Positions 11,568-23,100 of a stretch of 64,000 nt of DNA are shown one piece after another; position 1 is the stretch's first letter; each line of letters opens with the position of its first letter. Both the position numbers and the translations under genes were made by a program. Under the pieces are notes generated by a model. That model was not told the origin of the DNA and made no database searches. It saw only the letters and a list, made by a program, of their open reading frames with translations. The DNA is from Armigeres subalbatus (Eukaryota > Arthropoda > Insecta > Diptera > Culicidae). The stretch lies in the NCBI RefSeq assembly GCF_024139115.2, contig NC_085141.1, positions 399,058,042 through 399,122,041 of the forward strand. The letters are read 5' to 3'.

Positions 11568-11720
11568 AGAAAAAAAAGCCAACGTGGTGGATTATCGCAA
11601 AGAATGCTTTGATAGCACGTGCTTTTTGTTCTGCGAAGAAATTTTACATATCTATGAGAGCCTTAGAAAATGATCACAAAAGTTGTCATTGCAACAAAAC
11701 AAGGCACAATATAAATCGCT
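11568..11720 (+). repeat. Dispersed repeat, copy 1 (copy 2 at 13,495-13,645)
   Basis: Both copies share CAACGTGG, GATAGCACGTGC against GATAACACGTGC, CATATCTATGAGA and AAGGCACAATA in the same order. The identity is partial, so both are old. I do not recognise the family. Confidence 0.6.
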
Positions 11721-11929
11721 TTCAATAGATAACGAACACCGATAAAAAAAGGCAAAAACTGTTCCGAATCATAACAAGCCAGGATAACAAATTTATCAAA
11801 TTTGTATACAAGTGCGAAAAAACAGAATCGGATAGGCAGCCCCAACAGAGAAATGATTATTCTCACTCCGTTCTCGCTCATTTTGTGTTGGGGACAGCAC
11901 AGCTGTGTAGGTAGAACAAGTTGAAATGT

Positions 11930-12166
11930 ATCAAGACAAAATTTTCAAAACGACTTATCTGCTTTTGTAAACAAAGATTCAAACGACGATTTGACGAATC
12001 TGATAGCTCTCCCACGCAAACCAACACCATCAATAGGTAGATGAAGGATTCCGCTACCTGTTGATGGTGTTGGTTTGCGTGGGAGAGCTATCAGATTCGT
12101 CAAATCGTCGTTTGAATCTTTGTTTACAAAAGCAGATAAGTCGTTTTGAAAATTTTGTCTTGGTAT
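11930..12166. repeat. Long hairpin: 110-bp arms, 13-base loop
   Basis: The left arm (to 12,040) and the right arm (from 12,054) are nearly perfect complements. Examples are GGGAGAGCTATCAGATTCGT against ACGAATCTGATAGCTCTCCC and GTTGATGGTGTTGGTTTGCG against CGCAAACCAACACCATCAA. I see only two or three mismatches. One arm's sequence also exists as a diverged single copy at 32,237-32,310. A transcript of this stretch would form a long dsRNA hairpin. Confidence 0.93.
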
Positions 12167-12749
12167 CATCACAACTAGTGCTCTCCGCGTTTGGAGCTTT
12201 TTTTTTAAATAAATTTATCATGAAATATGGCCTCCCGAATCAGCTCATTATAATATCAGCTTTCGAAAAAAAAATTCTCATGGTGTTCTACATATCGTAT
12301 ATGTATACAGAGATGATAAGTGAGAGACTTTTTCATTCTCTTTTTAATTCAATTCCTGTCTAGAACTCTTCTCTGCGGTACATACTGCGTAGTGGGCCTG
12401 GTCATATGGAAAAAAAAGGACGGTTTGTACAAATTGCAATTTTCCAGGACGCACTCATGTATTGGCATCGTACGTTTGAGATTAGATTAGATTTGAATGA
12501 ATCTAGCTTTATTACCAGAACCGTAAATCCACTTCGAATTCCGCACGCGTGTTATGGAAATGTTTGCTTTACTTCAGCATTTTTTACCAGTATTTCAGCA
12601 TTCTTTCAAAAATTTATTGAAGGTTTGCTGTTGTTTACTGATAAGTTAAGATGCAATGATAGTCTTGACCTCTAGATTATTTTGACTAAAAATACAAAAG
12701 TTCAGCATAATTCTCATTTGAATTACTGAAAGTTTGTAGTTTTATGACA

Positions 12750-12879
12750 TAGGGTTAAGGTAGGCATTTTCGTCTTTGCGCCATAGTCTCAAAAATATAT
12801 TGCAGTTCTGGAAAATGGACGTTGCTTTTGTTGGTTATAGCCCCTATGACGATGGACATAAATACCTGCCGTGTCCCTA
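12750..12879. mobile_element. TA-flanked MITE, copy A
   Basis: The right end AAATACCTGCCGTGTCCCTA is also the right end of the element at 31,904-32,102. The left end TAGGGTTAAGGTAGGCATTT is a decayed version of that TIR. The interior words GACGTTGCTTTTGTTGG and AGCCCCTATGACGATGGAC are shared as well. The ends start and stop with TA, as expected of mariner-type MITEs. Confidence 0.7.
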
Positions 12880-13019
12880 CATTTGAAAATTGTACCAATT
12901 TTACCGACCATTCTGCAAAAATTCATTTTTACGGATCAAAATTTTAAAAAAAATCCGAACATTCAAACTAAAAGATGGTCGGTCTGTACAGAATCAAGGT
13001 ATAGGCTCGTAATTAAAAT

Positions 13020-14110
13020 GACACTTTAAGAGTATCGTGATTGCTATCGTTCTATGAACGAGTTCAAAAGAAGGCCAAATGAACTCATAGAGTTACTTGC
13101 TTTGTCCCGTATAACGTCTGACCCTAAGACGCCTCGATTGTCCGGATCAGGCGACTGCTCAGAGGTTGTAGCGGTGGATATTAGGCACGTTGGGTAGGGA
13201 TATAGTGTTATGAAGGTTGTCGAGTGGGCAGATACAGGGAAGCGGTAGGAGTTACAGTTCAGGAAATTTACTGGTGGAGAGGAGGGGTCAGGTGGTCCGG
13301 TGTTCACAGGGGAAGCATTCAAGAACTCAATTTCTGCAGGAATCTACAACGCCACCACACTACTACGGAGCTCATCTACCTCTTCTCTTGGCAGGATGAG
13401 TTAACCGGCACTACCTCTGTTTTATTGTTTTCGGCTTTTTTCAGCTTCGGCTTCAGCTATCACACTATTTTCATGCTACCTTTGATATTTTTGAAAAAGT
13501 CAGCCGCAACGTGGAGCATTGTGGTGATGAATGCTCTGATAACACGTGCTATTTGTACTGCGAATAAATGTTTCATATCTATGAGAACTTTGAACAATGA
13601 TCATTTTGTTGCAAGGCACAATAAATCATTTTACGAAACGAGCCAGCCTTGGGCTGAAAGTCTCCTTAATAAAGACATAAAAAAATAATAAATAAATAAT
13701 TTAAAAAAAAATATTTCCAACCCCTTTTAATGATATTTACCATCACCTCGATTTAAGAGACAAAACAACTTAAAAGCAAGCGGTGGTACGATATACCAAG
13801 TGTCCACACAACCTTCAACCTCTGTAGATTCATCAAAGCATCATAAACCCGACTCATTTCAACGAATCATGCCTTTGATTTACATAAGATTAGATTAGAT
13901 TATACCGCATCAACTGTTGGAATAGTTTGACTCATTATTCGAATTTTAAAGAAGGGTTTGTCGACCCGAGTGGCTCATTCAACGCTGCAAAAGGGCTTTC
14001 TCTCAGCAATTGTAAAGCATCATCAACCAAAGTTCAACAATAATTACGCTATATTTATATTTACAGATTTTAAAATTTAAACTAAGCTAGCCAATTTGCA
14101 ACCAATTGTG
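13020..14110. other. Intergenic stretch downstream of the phosphatase gene
   Basis: It contains the second copy of the dispersed repeat (13,495-13,645) and the words GCCTTGGGCTGAAAGTCTCC then TTAATAAAGAC (13,648-13,675). A weaker version of these is at 17,850-17,880, probably a SINE or MITE end. I see no gene. No clear AATAAA follows the stop codon at 14,111, though an AATATA lies about 60 bases downstream on the minus strand. Confidence 0.4.
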
Positions 14111-17100
14111 CTAGAAGAGATAGTACAGCTTTGCTACCGCTAGCAATAAAATACTGATCGACAGTTGAATGGGCGATTTTTTGGTGGATCCAGCGCCACC
14201 CGTTGCTGGAGCTTTGTGCATGCACGCTTCATTGAAGCGCTTGGCCGGTCCCATGCACCCGGCATAACTCATCACATATGCAATATAGTTTTGTTCGAAC
14301 GTTCCCCGAACTAGACTGGACCCCGGTCCAGAGGCAAACACAGCTACATCTTCTCCGCCATGCGTTTCGTCGCCCAGGTAGAACGCCGACAGGTGACGGT
14401 AGTCTAACGCAGAACGATCCATAGTTTCGACCGGAATCCAGGTGTCTAGATGGGACGGCTGGTCCCAGCTATCATTAATACGATGTGCTTGGAAGCCTGG
14501 GCCGTTAGCGTACGTAATCGTTTCGTACGGTAACTTATCTGGACGGTTGGCAAAGCCTGCGAGACGAATTTTAATTAGAGTTAAAACTTCTGATATTTAG
14601 TTAACTTATGCTTACCAAGAATATCATTTCCTCTATCGGGGTATCCATTGAAAGTCATCGAATGCGAATGATCAGCTGTAACCATAATAAGGGTATCTTC
14701 CAAGTCCACCATTCCTAATGCTCGTTCAACAGCGCGATCCAGTTCGACGACCTCCCTCAGTGCCAAATGAGCATGGTTCTGATGATGGGCATGGTCGATT
14801 CTCCCTCCTTCAACCATCAACACAAATCCATTGGAATCTTTCCGTTTCAGAACTCGAATTGCCTTCTCGGTCATATCTGCAAGTGAGGGCTCTCCTCCGT
14901 CACTCGTGTCTCGTACTCGTTCATACGACATGTGTGTATCGGCGAACAACCCCATGAGGTATTCCAAATCGTCTACCTCAGCGTTCATTAACTCGGCCGT
15001 ATTCCACACATAAGCAGCTGGAGAATCCTTTTTGCTCACCAACCAATCCTTTACCAGATTCCGTCCATCCTCTCGAACGCAAACTTTCTCCATGGATCCA
15101 TTAAACCTGAACGCCGTCTTTAAGTGGTCTGGAATCGCCGCCCCAAACGAAGATCTTCCTCCACCCAAAATAACATTCATCTTATTTCCCGGAGCGTTCT
15201 CCACTAACTGTCGAGCAATATCCTTTGTTTTGTTCCGCACATTGGCCGGAACATTTACCTCACACTCCCAATTCCTGTCATACGTGTGCGCAAACGTGGC
15301 CGCCGGAGTCGCATGCGTGACCCTGGTCGTAGTAACGATCCCCGTACGCTTGCCCACAGCCTGCGCCCATTCCATTACATTGGAAACACCCGCCGCAACC
15401 TCGTTAGTTGCCGTGCCCGAGTAATCCACCCCGATGAACCCGTACTTGGTCTTCACCCCGGTGAACATGGCCGTGGCCGTACCAGCCGAATCCGGTACCT
15501 GCCGGTCCGTGTTGTACGTCTTCGAGAAGCCCGTATTCTCGAAGTGATCGAAGCTCAGCACCTCCTCCTCACCCGATCGGCCCGCCAGTTGACCCTTGTA
15601 GATGCGCCCGGTGCTGAGCGATGCAATTCCCATACCGTCGCCAATGAAGATGATCACGTTCCGAGCAACGCCTGCCCCACTTTTCCGATGCGGTTCGTAC
15701 TGGAGAATCCGCTTCAGGTAGGATTCTCCCTGCTGTCGCCAGAAGAGGGCGTCTGAAACGAGAAAGCGGAAAGTTTGATTGATGCATTGTTTACTACATG
15801 GCCATTGATTGGCTTATCGCATTGGGCAGCGTGTCCAAATGCAGTCAGATGTAATTATAAGAAAAGTTTTCTTCTATTTGAATAGTATTCAGAATCAAAA
15901 TCATTTGCGTAAATTGTTTTTGCATGGATTATGATGCACTTAACAAGAACGATTACCCTTGACAGAAAATTGCTGTTTCATCCGTCGTTGGATTATCATT
16001 AATGGTGGAAACCCCACTCAGACTTCTCAACAGCGGCGCGATTGACATGGAAACACGTTCCATACTTCATACCTATTATGTTTTGTGGAGGAATCCCCTA
16101 CTATTAGTATGTACCTAGTAAGAAAATAACAAATAATTTGTTTGCAAGATTGATTTCACTGGAGGGAGGATTCCCGTGATAAATCGAGTGCGAATGTCCA
16201 GAACGGGGTTGTAAAAATAGGAACGTGGCAATTAAAACAACCGCCGTGAAGTTATTGCCTACGAGCTATGAATAACGATGAAACGTGGACGCGGAACATT
16301 ATCTTTTGGGTTTGGTCAAGGTTTGAAGGGCCTGTGTCAAGTACAAATTTTGATATGATAACGAAGTTCATGACCGTGAAGTGGTGGCTTGTTATTTGAA
16401 TGTTTCGAGTGGCGTATTTATTGAATTGATAAAGCAAAGGTGTTTGTGTTATATATGAAAATCAAAAAAAAAATCAATGAATTTCTGATTGTAAATCAAT
16501 AGTTACTTGTTTTCAATAGTTTAACTATTTTTACACAAAATTTATTATATTTGCAGTCTAATGAAATCATAAAGTTGTGCCAAATACTGCATTTTGTCGT
16601 TGAGATAATTCGATGAATGCTGGAAGGTGCAAAATTTGATGGAGCTCTACAGCTACCATGGGAAGGAAAGGGTTAAAGAATCACCTGCAAATGCATAATT
16701 TGTCGATGTCCTGGGGTGGAGAAGCCAAAATCAACTACAGGATATTCGATTAATTGAATTTTTGATCTGTCAAAGGCTTCCGTACAGTTCGGTTATTGAT
16801 ATTTTTGTCCATTTGTCGAAACATCCTTATTTATTGTTGTTTTTTTTTCGAGTGTTTCGATTTCGTCATAGAATGATACTAAATGTGTTGTCTTTTAAAG
16901 CATTTAATTTATTCATCTTATAAGTTTTTAATCGCTTGAAATTATTGAATTAAATTAAGATTGGCATTTTGATGTTAATAATCAAGATGGCCAAACGAAT
17001 CTGTAAAACTTCCTAGTAGCACATTTTTGTCCGATTTGGTTGCAGCATCTCACATATGATTGATCTGTCCTGTGTAAGCCACAGAAACCTATACATGACA

Positions 17101-20100
17101 AGCGTGTTACTCGGGCGGATTGTTATCGACATAATACGGTGATTTGCCTTCAGTTCAACGCGAATTTATGAATAGACTGCTTTAAAATTGCCTAAATGCT
17201 CCAAAACTTGCCACGGCGCTGCAACCGACGGTATACGCCGCTTTTCAAAATTTGTTGCAAGCTTTTCAAAATTTGTTGCACTTAAAGTGAAATCAGAAGT
17301 TTCAGTCAATAACAGTTGAGTAGTTTTAATGAAGATTTGAGCCTCGAGTAGATAATGTGAATAAAAATTGTTGCAAAAGTGCACGACACTTTGGCACAAT
17401 CATTAGTTCAAGTAAGCCGATCAATCTAAAAAATCAGAAAAAAATATGTTGTTGAAATTTTGCACTACCGGAATCGCTACTGCTTCATATTTCTTATCAA
17501 GATCGTTCATGTAGAGAAGAAGGTTGTTTTCCATAGATCTGTGCCTACAATTCTCATGTACTTAATGCAGTAAGCATAATTTATATTAAATTATAAATTA
17601 TATTACGGAATCTTTTGTTGTTTGCTTCAATTAATATTCCTTCTGAGGTGACTTGGTTCGGAATGATGTTCTGATGTTCGGAATGTTCGGTTCTCTTGGA
17701 AATACCATCAAATTCTACAGAGATCCTACACTGATCCCACATATATGTGTCACTTTGTAACAATAATTAGTCACTCTAATTTGCATGTTGCTCGATTGAT
17801 TGTGGGTTGTGGGTTTGAGATTTGAAAAAAAATTGAAACTAGAGGTGAGCCAGCAAGCTGAAAACCTCTCAAATAAAGACAAAAAACAACTTTGAAACTT
17901 CTGAAGAATTCTTCATAAAATTTCAAAATATTGAAAGCACTCCTTTCCGAAGTTCCACAAAAATCCCTCCAGGAACTTCTTCATGAGTCCCTTACTATAT
18001 TCTGAACGATTTTTTCAGAAATACCATGAGAAGATTATAATGAGGTTCCTTAAAAAAATATTTAGAAATATTTTTACGATTTTTTTCAGTGATTTCTCCA
18101 GGAATTCTTCATGAATTTCTTCAATATGCCAATCCAGGAGTTTCCCTATTCAGAAATTCTGGGAAATGTATTAAATCTTCAGAGCTTCTGGATAAGGGAA
18201 TCGCTGAAACTCCTAAACAAGAAATTTTTCGAGCGAAATTAAAAATCTGTGAACCCCCTCCAGAATTCTTCTACAAAAAATTCACACAATTTTTTGTAAG
18301 AAGTCCTGTCGGAGTAGATGTGAGTAATTCCTCAAAATCCTGCCGTGAACTTTTGGATGCTCAATTATTCATAATTCCAGAAAATTTCGGTAGAATTTCT
18401 GTAGAAGGAATTCTTGAAGAAGGAATTTCCCAGAGTTTCTGAAGGAGAAATTCTCCAAAAATCCTCAAGCAATATTTCACAATTCTTGTAGAACGCCTGC
18501 CAAAAATTTGTGAAAAAGAATTGCTCCTGAATAGCTGGAGATTTTCTGACAATTCACAATAGAACAGCCCCATATAAAGGTATGGCCAAAACTACCAAAA
18601 GGTCAATTTTCGATTTGGGCGGGTAAAATGTGATGAATACACAGCTTATAACCCTTTATTTCTATAATCAGGACGGTTTTTATTTTTTAGATTTTTAAAG
18701 GAGGGCTGGGTGGCGTTCAAACTAGCCCCTCCTAGAAATTATATTTTAACGGTATTTATGAAAACGGACAGCTTTGCCATGTTTTCGTCTCAAAAGTAAT
18801 ATATTTATATATCGTTACAAAGCTCTTGAACAGATCTATGCAATAGGCTTGATAATGTAATAATAGCTTCGTCCAGAATTTAGTTTTTAGTAGTTTTGTA
18901 AAAGCATATTTTACGCAATATTTAACGAACAAAACAGTTTGGTACCCCGCAATACCCCGCAGTAAAACATCATGCACTACACTATTGAACTCTTAAGCTT
19001 TGAGGACCATGAATAAAATTCTGCCCAAATTCACCATTTTGTAAGATACATGAATTTAAAAAATTGCCCATTTTTGCCTTTCTCATGTACTAAGTATACG
19101 TAGAAGCTATATGATCGCTCTTAAAGCATTTAAAAAAAGCCCAAACACTCATAGTATTGTATACCGATCGACTCAGTTCGAAGAATTGAGGTGATGTCTG
19201 TGTGTATGTGTGTGTGAATGTCTGTATGTGTGTGACCAGAAATGGTCTTAACTTTTTTAAAGCACTTACTCTAAATCGATCTACTCGTAACCAGTTTCGA
19301 TCGTCAGAGAACGTTGGTTCATTGTTTCCTATTAAAAATAGGCTGTATTGGACTATGGGCTCAAAAGTTAAGGCCAAAATACATTTTCTTATAATGTACG
19401 AGAAAGACAATATTACCGCTAGGGGGATTAAACAGGTGTTTTGGTAAACTTCTTATTTTCAAATTTTAATCTGAGTTACTCAATAATGTCACTTTAATTG
19501 AATTTGGTGACGAACACAATTTACATAGCATTTTAAGGGAAGGGGTTATGCCTTAACGTTGCGCATAATTCAAGAAAAAATCATCTATCATATAAAAAGC
19601 GTTACGCAGTGAGAAGGGAAGTTGGTCAAAAATTAAAATTTTGACATTTTGACAAAAAGGAATTGCCTTCCTTCGATTTGGATTGAATTTATCATTCGGT
19701 ATGGTCCATCTTGAAATCAACAGCCATCAAAACACCGAGCATATTATCGAGACATTTAAAATCAAGTCACAATCGTCATAAATGTCTGAAAAGTATCTGT
19801 ATAGAAACGTGCGGCCATCGTGATTTTTTTTCGTACATAATATGTAATGCGATCAATAAATCCCAATTGAATCCTGCCTTCCACAACCAGCACAATGTAT
19901 GAAGGGCTGCGGAACAAAAGATCAAAAGAACAAAACGTCCAATGAACAAAATGATTTTTTTTTTCACTAAAACTCGGTTGCTTCGTTGCAAGAGGATTAG
20001 AAACATCCTTTTACGCCTCTCGGAAGCCTTCTTCCAAGCAGCTCGAAGGCTTCCTTTCAAGAGGCTCGGTGGTTAGGCTGCCTTCTTTTAAGAGGCTCAG

Positions 20101-23100
20101 AAGCCTCCTTTCAAGAAGCTCAAAAGCCTTCTTTTCTAGAGACTCAAAAACCTCCTTTCAAGATGCTCGGAAGCCTTCTTTCAAGAGGCTCTAAAGCCTC
20201 CTTTCAAGAGGCTCTGAAGCTTTTTCCCAAGAGGAAGTATCCTTTTGAGAGGCTCGGAAGCCTCTTTTGAGGAGGTTCGGAAGCCTCCTCTCAAGAGGCT
20301 CGGAAGCCTCCACTCAAGAAGCTCGGAAGCCTCCTTTCAAGAGGCTCGGAAGCCTCCTCTCAAGAGGCTCGGAAGCCTCCACTCAAGAGGCTCGGAAGCC
20401 TCCTCTCAAGAGGCTCGGAAGCCTCCTCTCAAGAGGCCTGGAAGCCTCCTCTCAAGAGGCCTCCAAGCCTCCTCCTCAAGAGGCCTGGAAGCCTCCTCTC
20501 AAGAGGCCTCAAGCCTCCTCTCAAGAGGCCTGGAAGCCTCCTCTCAAGAGGCTCGGAAGCCTCCTCTCAAGAGGCTCGGAAGCCTCCTCTCAAGAGGCTC
20601 GGAAGCCTCCTCTCAAGAGGCTCGGAAGGCTCCTTTCAAGAGGCTCGGAAGCCTCCTTTCAAGAGCCTTTCTAGAGGCTCGAAAGCCTCTTTTCAAGAGG
20701 CTCAAAAGCCTCATTTCAAGAGGCCCCGAAGCCTCTTTCCAAGAGGCTTGGAAGGATCCTTTCAAGAGGCTCGGAAGCCTCCTTCCAAGAGGCTCGGAAG
20801 CCTCCTTACAAGAGGCTCAGAAGCCTCTAATAAAAAAAGCGCGGAAGCCTACTCTAAAGGGTCTCAAAAGCATAAAGGAGCTTCCCTTCAAAAGGGCTCG
20901 GAATTATATTTTCAAGAGGATTGGAAGCCTACCTTCGAGAGGGGTACCTCAAATCATGCAAAAGTTTGATGGGGTTCCTCTCTAGAAAAAGGTTGAGAAC
21001 CGCTGTATTAAAATATTGTTTGAAAAACTGCATTTGCCTATCAGAGATAATAAAAAATTATGCAAAATATTATTTTCACTTCAAAACATAAATAAACATG
21101 ATTTTGATTTGGATTGTCGTGAGTATGATCCGCAACAGTCCTGTTTGTTTTCTAATCAATTCGCAAAGGAAATAATGGTAGAGAAAAGCAAATGGTTGTA
21201 TATGCACACTAAAAGTCTATAAACCATCTGCATTTTCCAAAAACGTTAAGATTTCTGGACTGGCAGGCATTCCTCGTTAGATTCTTGAATTTTTTTAGCG
21301 GCGCAACCGTAATTTTTCAAATTAAAAAACAAAATTTTCTGTTAAAATAACAAAATGTATATCAGAAAAATCTTACTGACACATCAAATTGAAAACTATT
21401 TCTGTTGTCGATGAGAGCAAATCGAAAACTGATTTTGATATTGGTTCTGGATAACGAAATAAGTATCGCGCATAAATCCCAAAATTTTATTCCCAACTTT
21501 GAGTTACCGCGACGAGCACTCAACGCCAGACTCAGCGCCGACAAGGAGATGGTTGTCAAGCTGGTATTAAAAGAATTATAGATGTATGTGTGAATAAAAT
21601 GTGCAAATGCTCTTATCGCGGAAGCAGTCGCTGAAGACAAGTGTCAATGATTTCAGTGACGAAACGAAAATTTTCAATGCGAAAAGCAATAATCAGTTTA
21701 ACATCAGTTCATACAATTTAGAAATCTACAGCAAATTGATATCGAAACAAGTTATGAATTATGAATATCGAAGTTTGAAAACAGATTAAGATTATGACGA
21801 TATCAAAATATGTTTTCTTTTTGCTCTTATCATGATGTCAGGCTTTGCCCGGTTTCTCATTCATTCTCACGCAGATAATGCTCTCTCACGCTGATTTTCG
21901 CCGAGAAATCGGTTTGCGGGAAAAGAAAACAGGTGTTATGATAGATAACCATTTCTCCCTCACTACCAGTGCCGTGAAAAGTTGATTTGCTCGTTTTCTC
22001 ACTTCTTTCTTCCTTTTCGTGCCATCACTAATTGCAAAAAGAGTTGCGCTTATGAAACAAACAACTTAATCCCTACATGCAATCGATGTGGTGGTATGGC
22101 TATAGTGACCGCATCGTATCGCCATTTTTGTTGATATTCTAGGTTCGAATCCAGTTGCGGTCATAAAGTTTTTGTGATTGCTTTCGCGAAAAGTGAGTAA
22201 GGCGTAAAAGTGATGAAACGAAAAAAGAAATTCATCTAGTAGGCACGATTTTCGTTTATTCTTCGCTAGGTCTAGAAAAGAGGGGTGAGAGAAAGATGTT
22301 AATCACTACAAACTCCGAAAAAACATTATCCTTCGACCCGAAAATCGCTTGTTTTCGTTTCATGGAAAATAAAAGTATGAACCCTGCTTCTAACACTATG
22401 TTCCCAAGGATCAAGAACGACTGAGAAGAAGCACGCCGGGCTGACACTCAGTGGACTCGAGTTTGAGCCCTGTGTTAAACTTTTATTTAAAGTTTTTAAT
22501 CTTAACAACCAAATCGTAACGCATTGGATGCGAAAACAAATAATGAAATTATGAATTATATTCATCGTGTATTTTCATAACATGGAAACACGATGGATTC
22601 ACAAAATCATGAATCATTTTCTCATTAGATTCTTTAGCATAACGTCATGAATGTATTCGGTCCTTCTCGAATGAACTTTTTTGACAGTTCAGTTGCACTC
22701 TCCACTGACTCCGATGAGGACTCCGACAAGGGTCGAGTTCGTGATTGATAGACCAATGCAAACTCTAACTTAACCTCACTTATTTTGACAGTTCACAGAG
22801 CTTGTTTTCAAGGTGTTAGAAGAAAAATCGATGAGGAGAAAATAAAAATTCATATTCATTCATTCAAATTCATATTCATAAAATTCAAATTGCTGTGATC
22901 CGAATATTTCAATGATATTCTTTGCATTCAGCATGAAATCAATCGCAAAGGACATCTACATGCGAATAAAATGACGAAACAATTTTATCGGAAGATTCGC
23001 CGGAGGCTAAGTCCCGGTGAAAAAGCTCTGTGAACTGTCAACCTACGTCATCATGCACTGGTCTATTGGCTGCTCCTGAGTTTAACAAGAAGTACTACCA

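Noticed and set aside
20245..20985. 246-residue frame with a 23-residue repeat
   Set aside because: A 23-bp minisatellite read in frame returns as a 23-residue repeat. It lies in an intron on the opposite strand.
22085..22170. Possible tRNA gene with a perfect B box
   Set aside because: The potential acceptor stem encloses only about 58 bases and the T stem mispairs, so it fits a SINE head.
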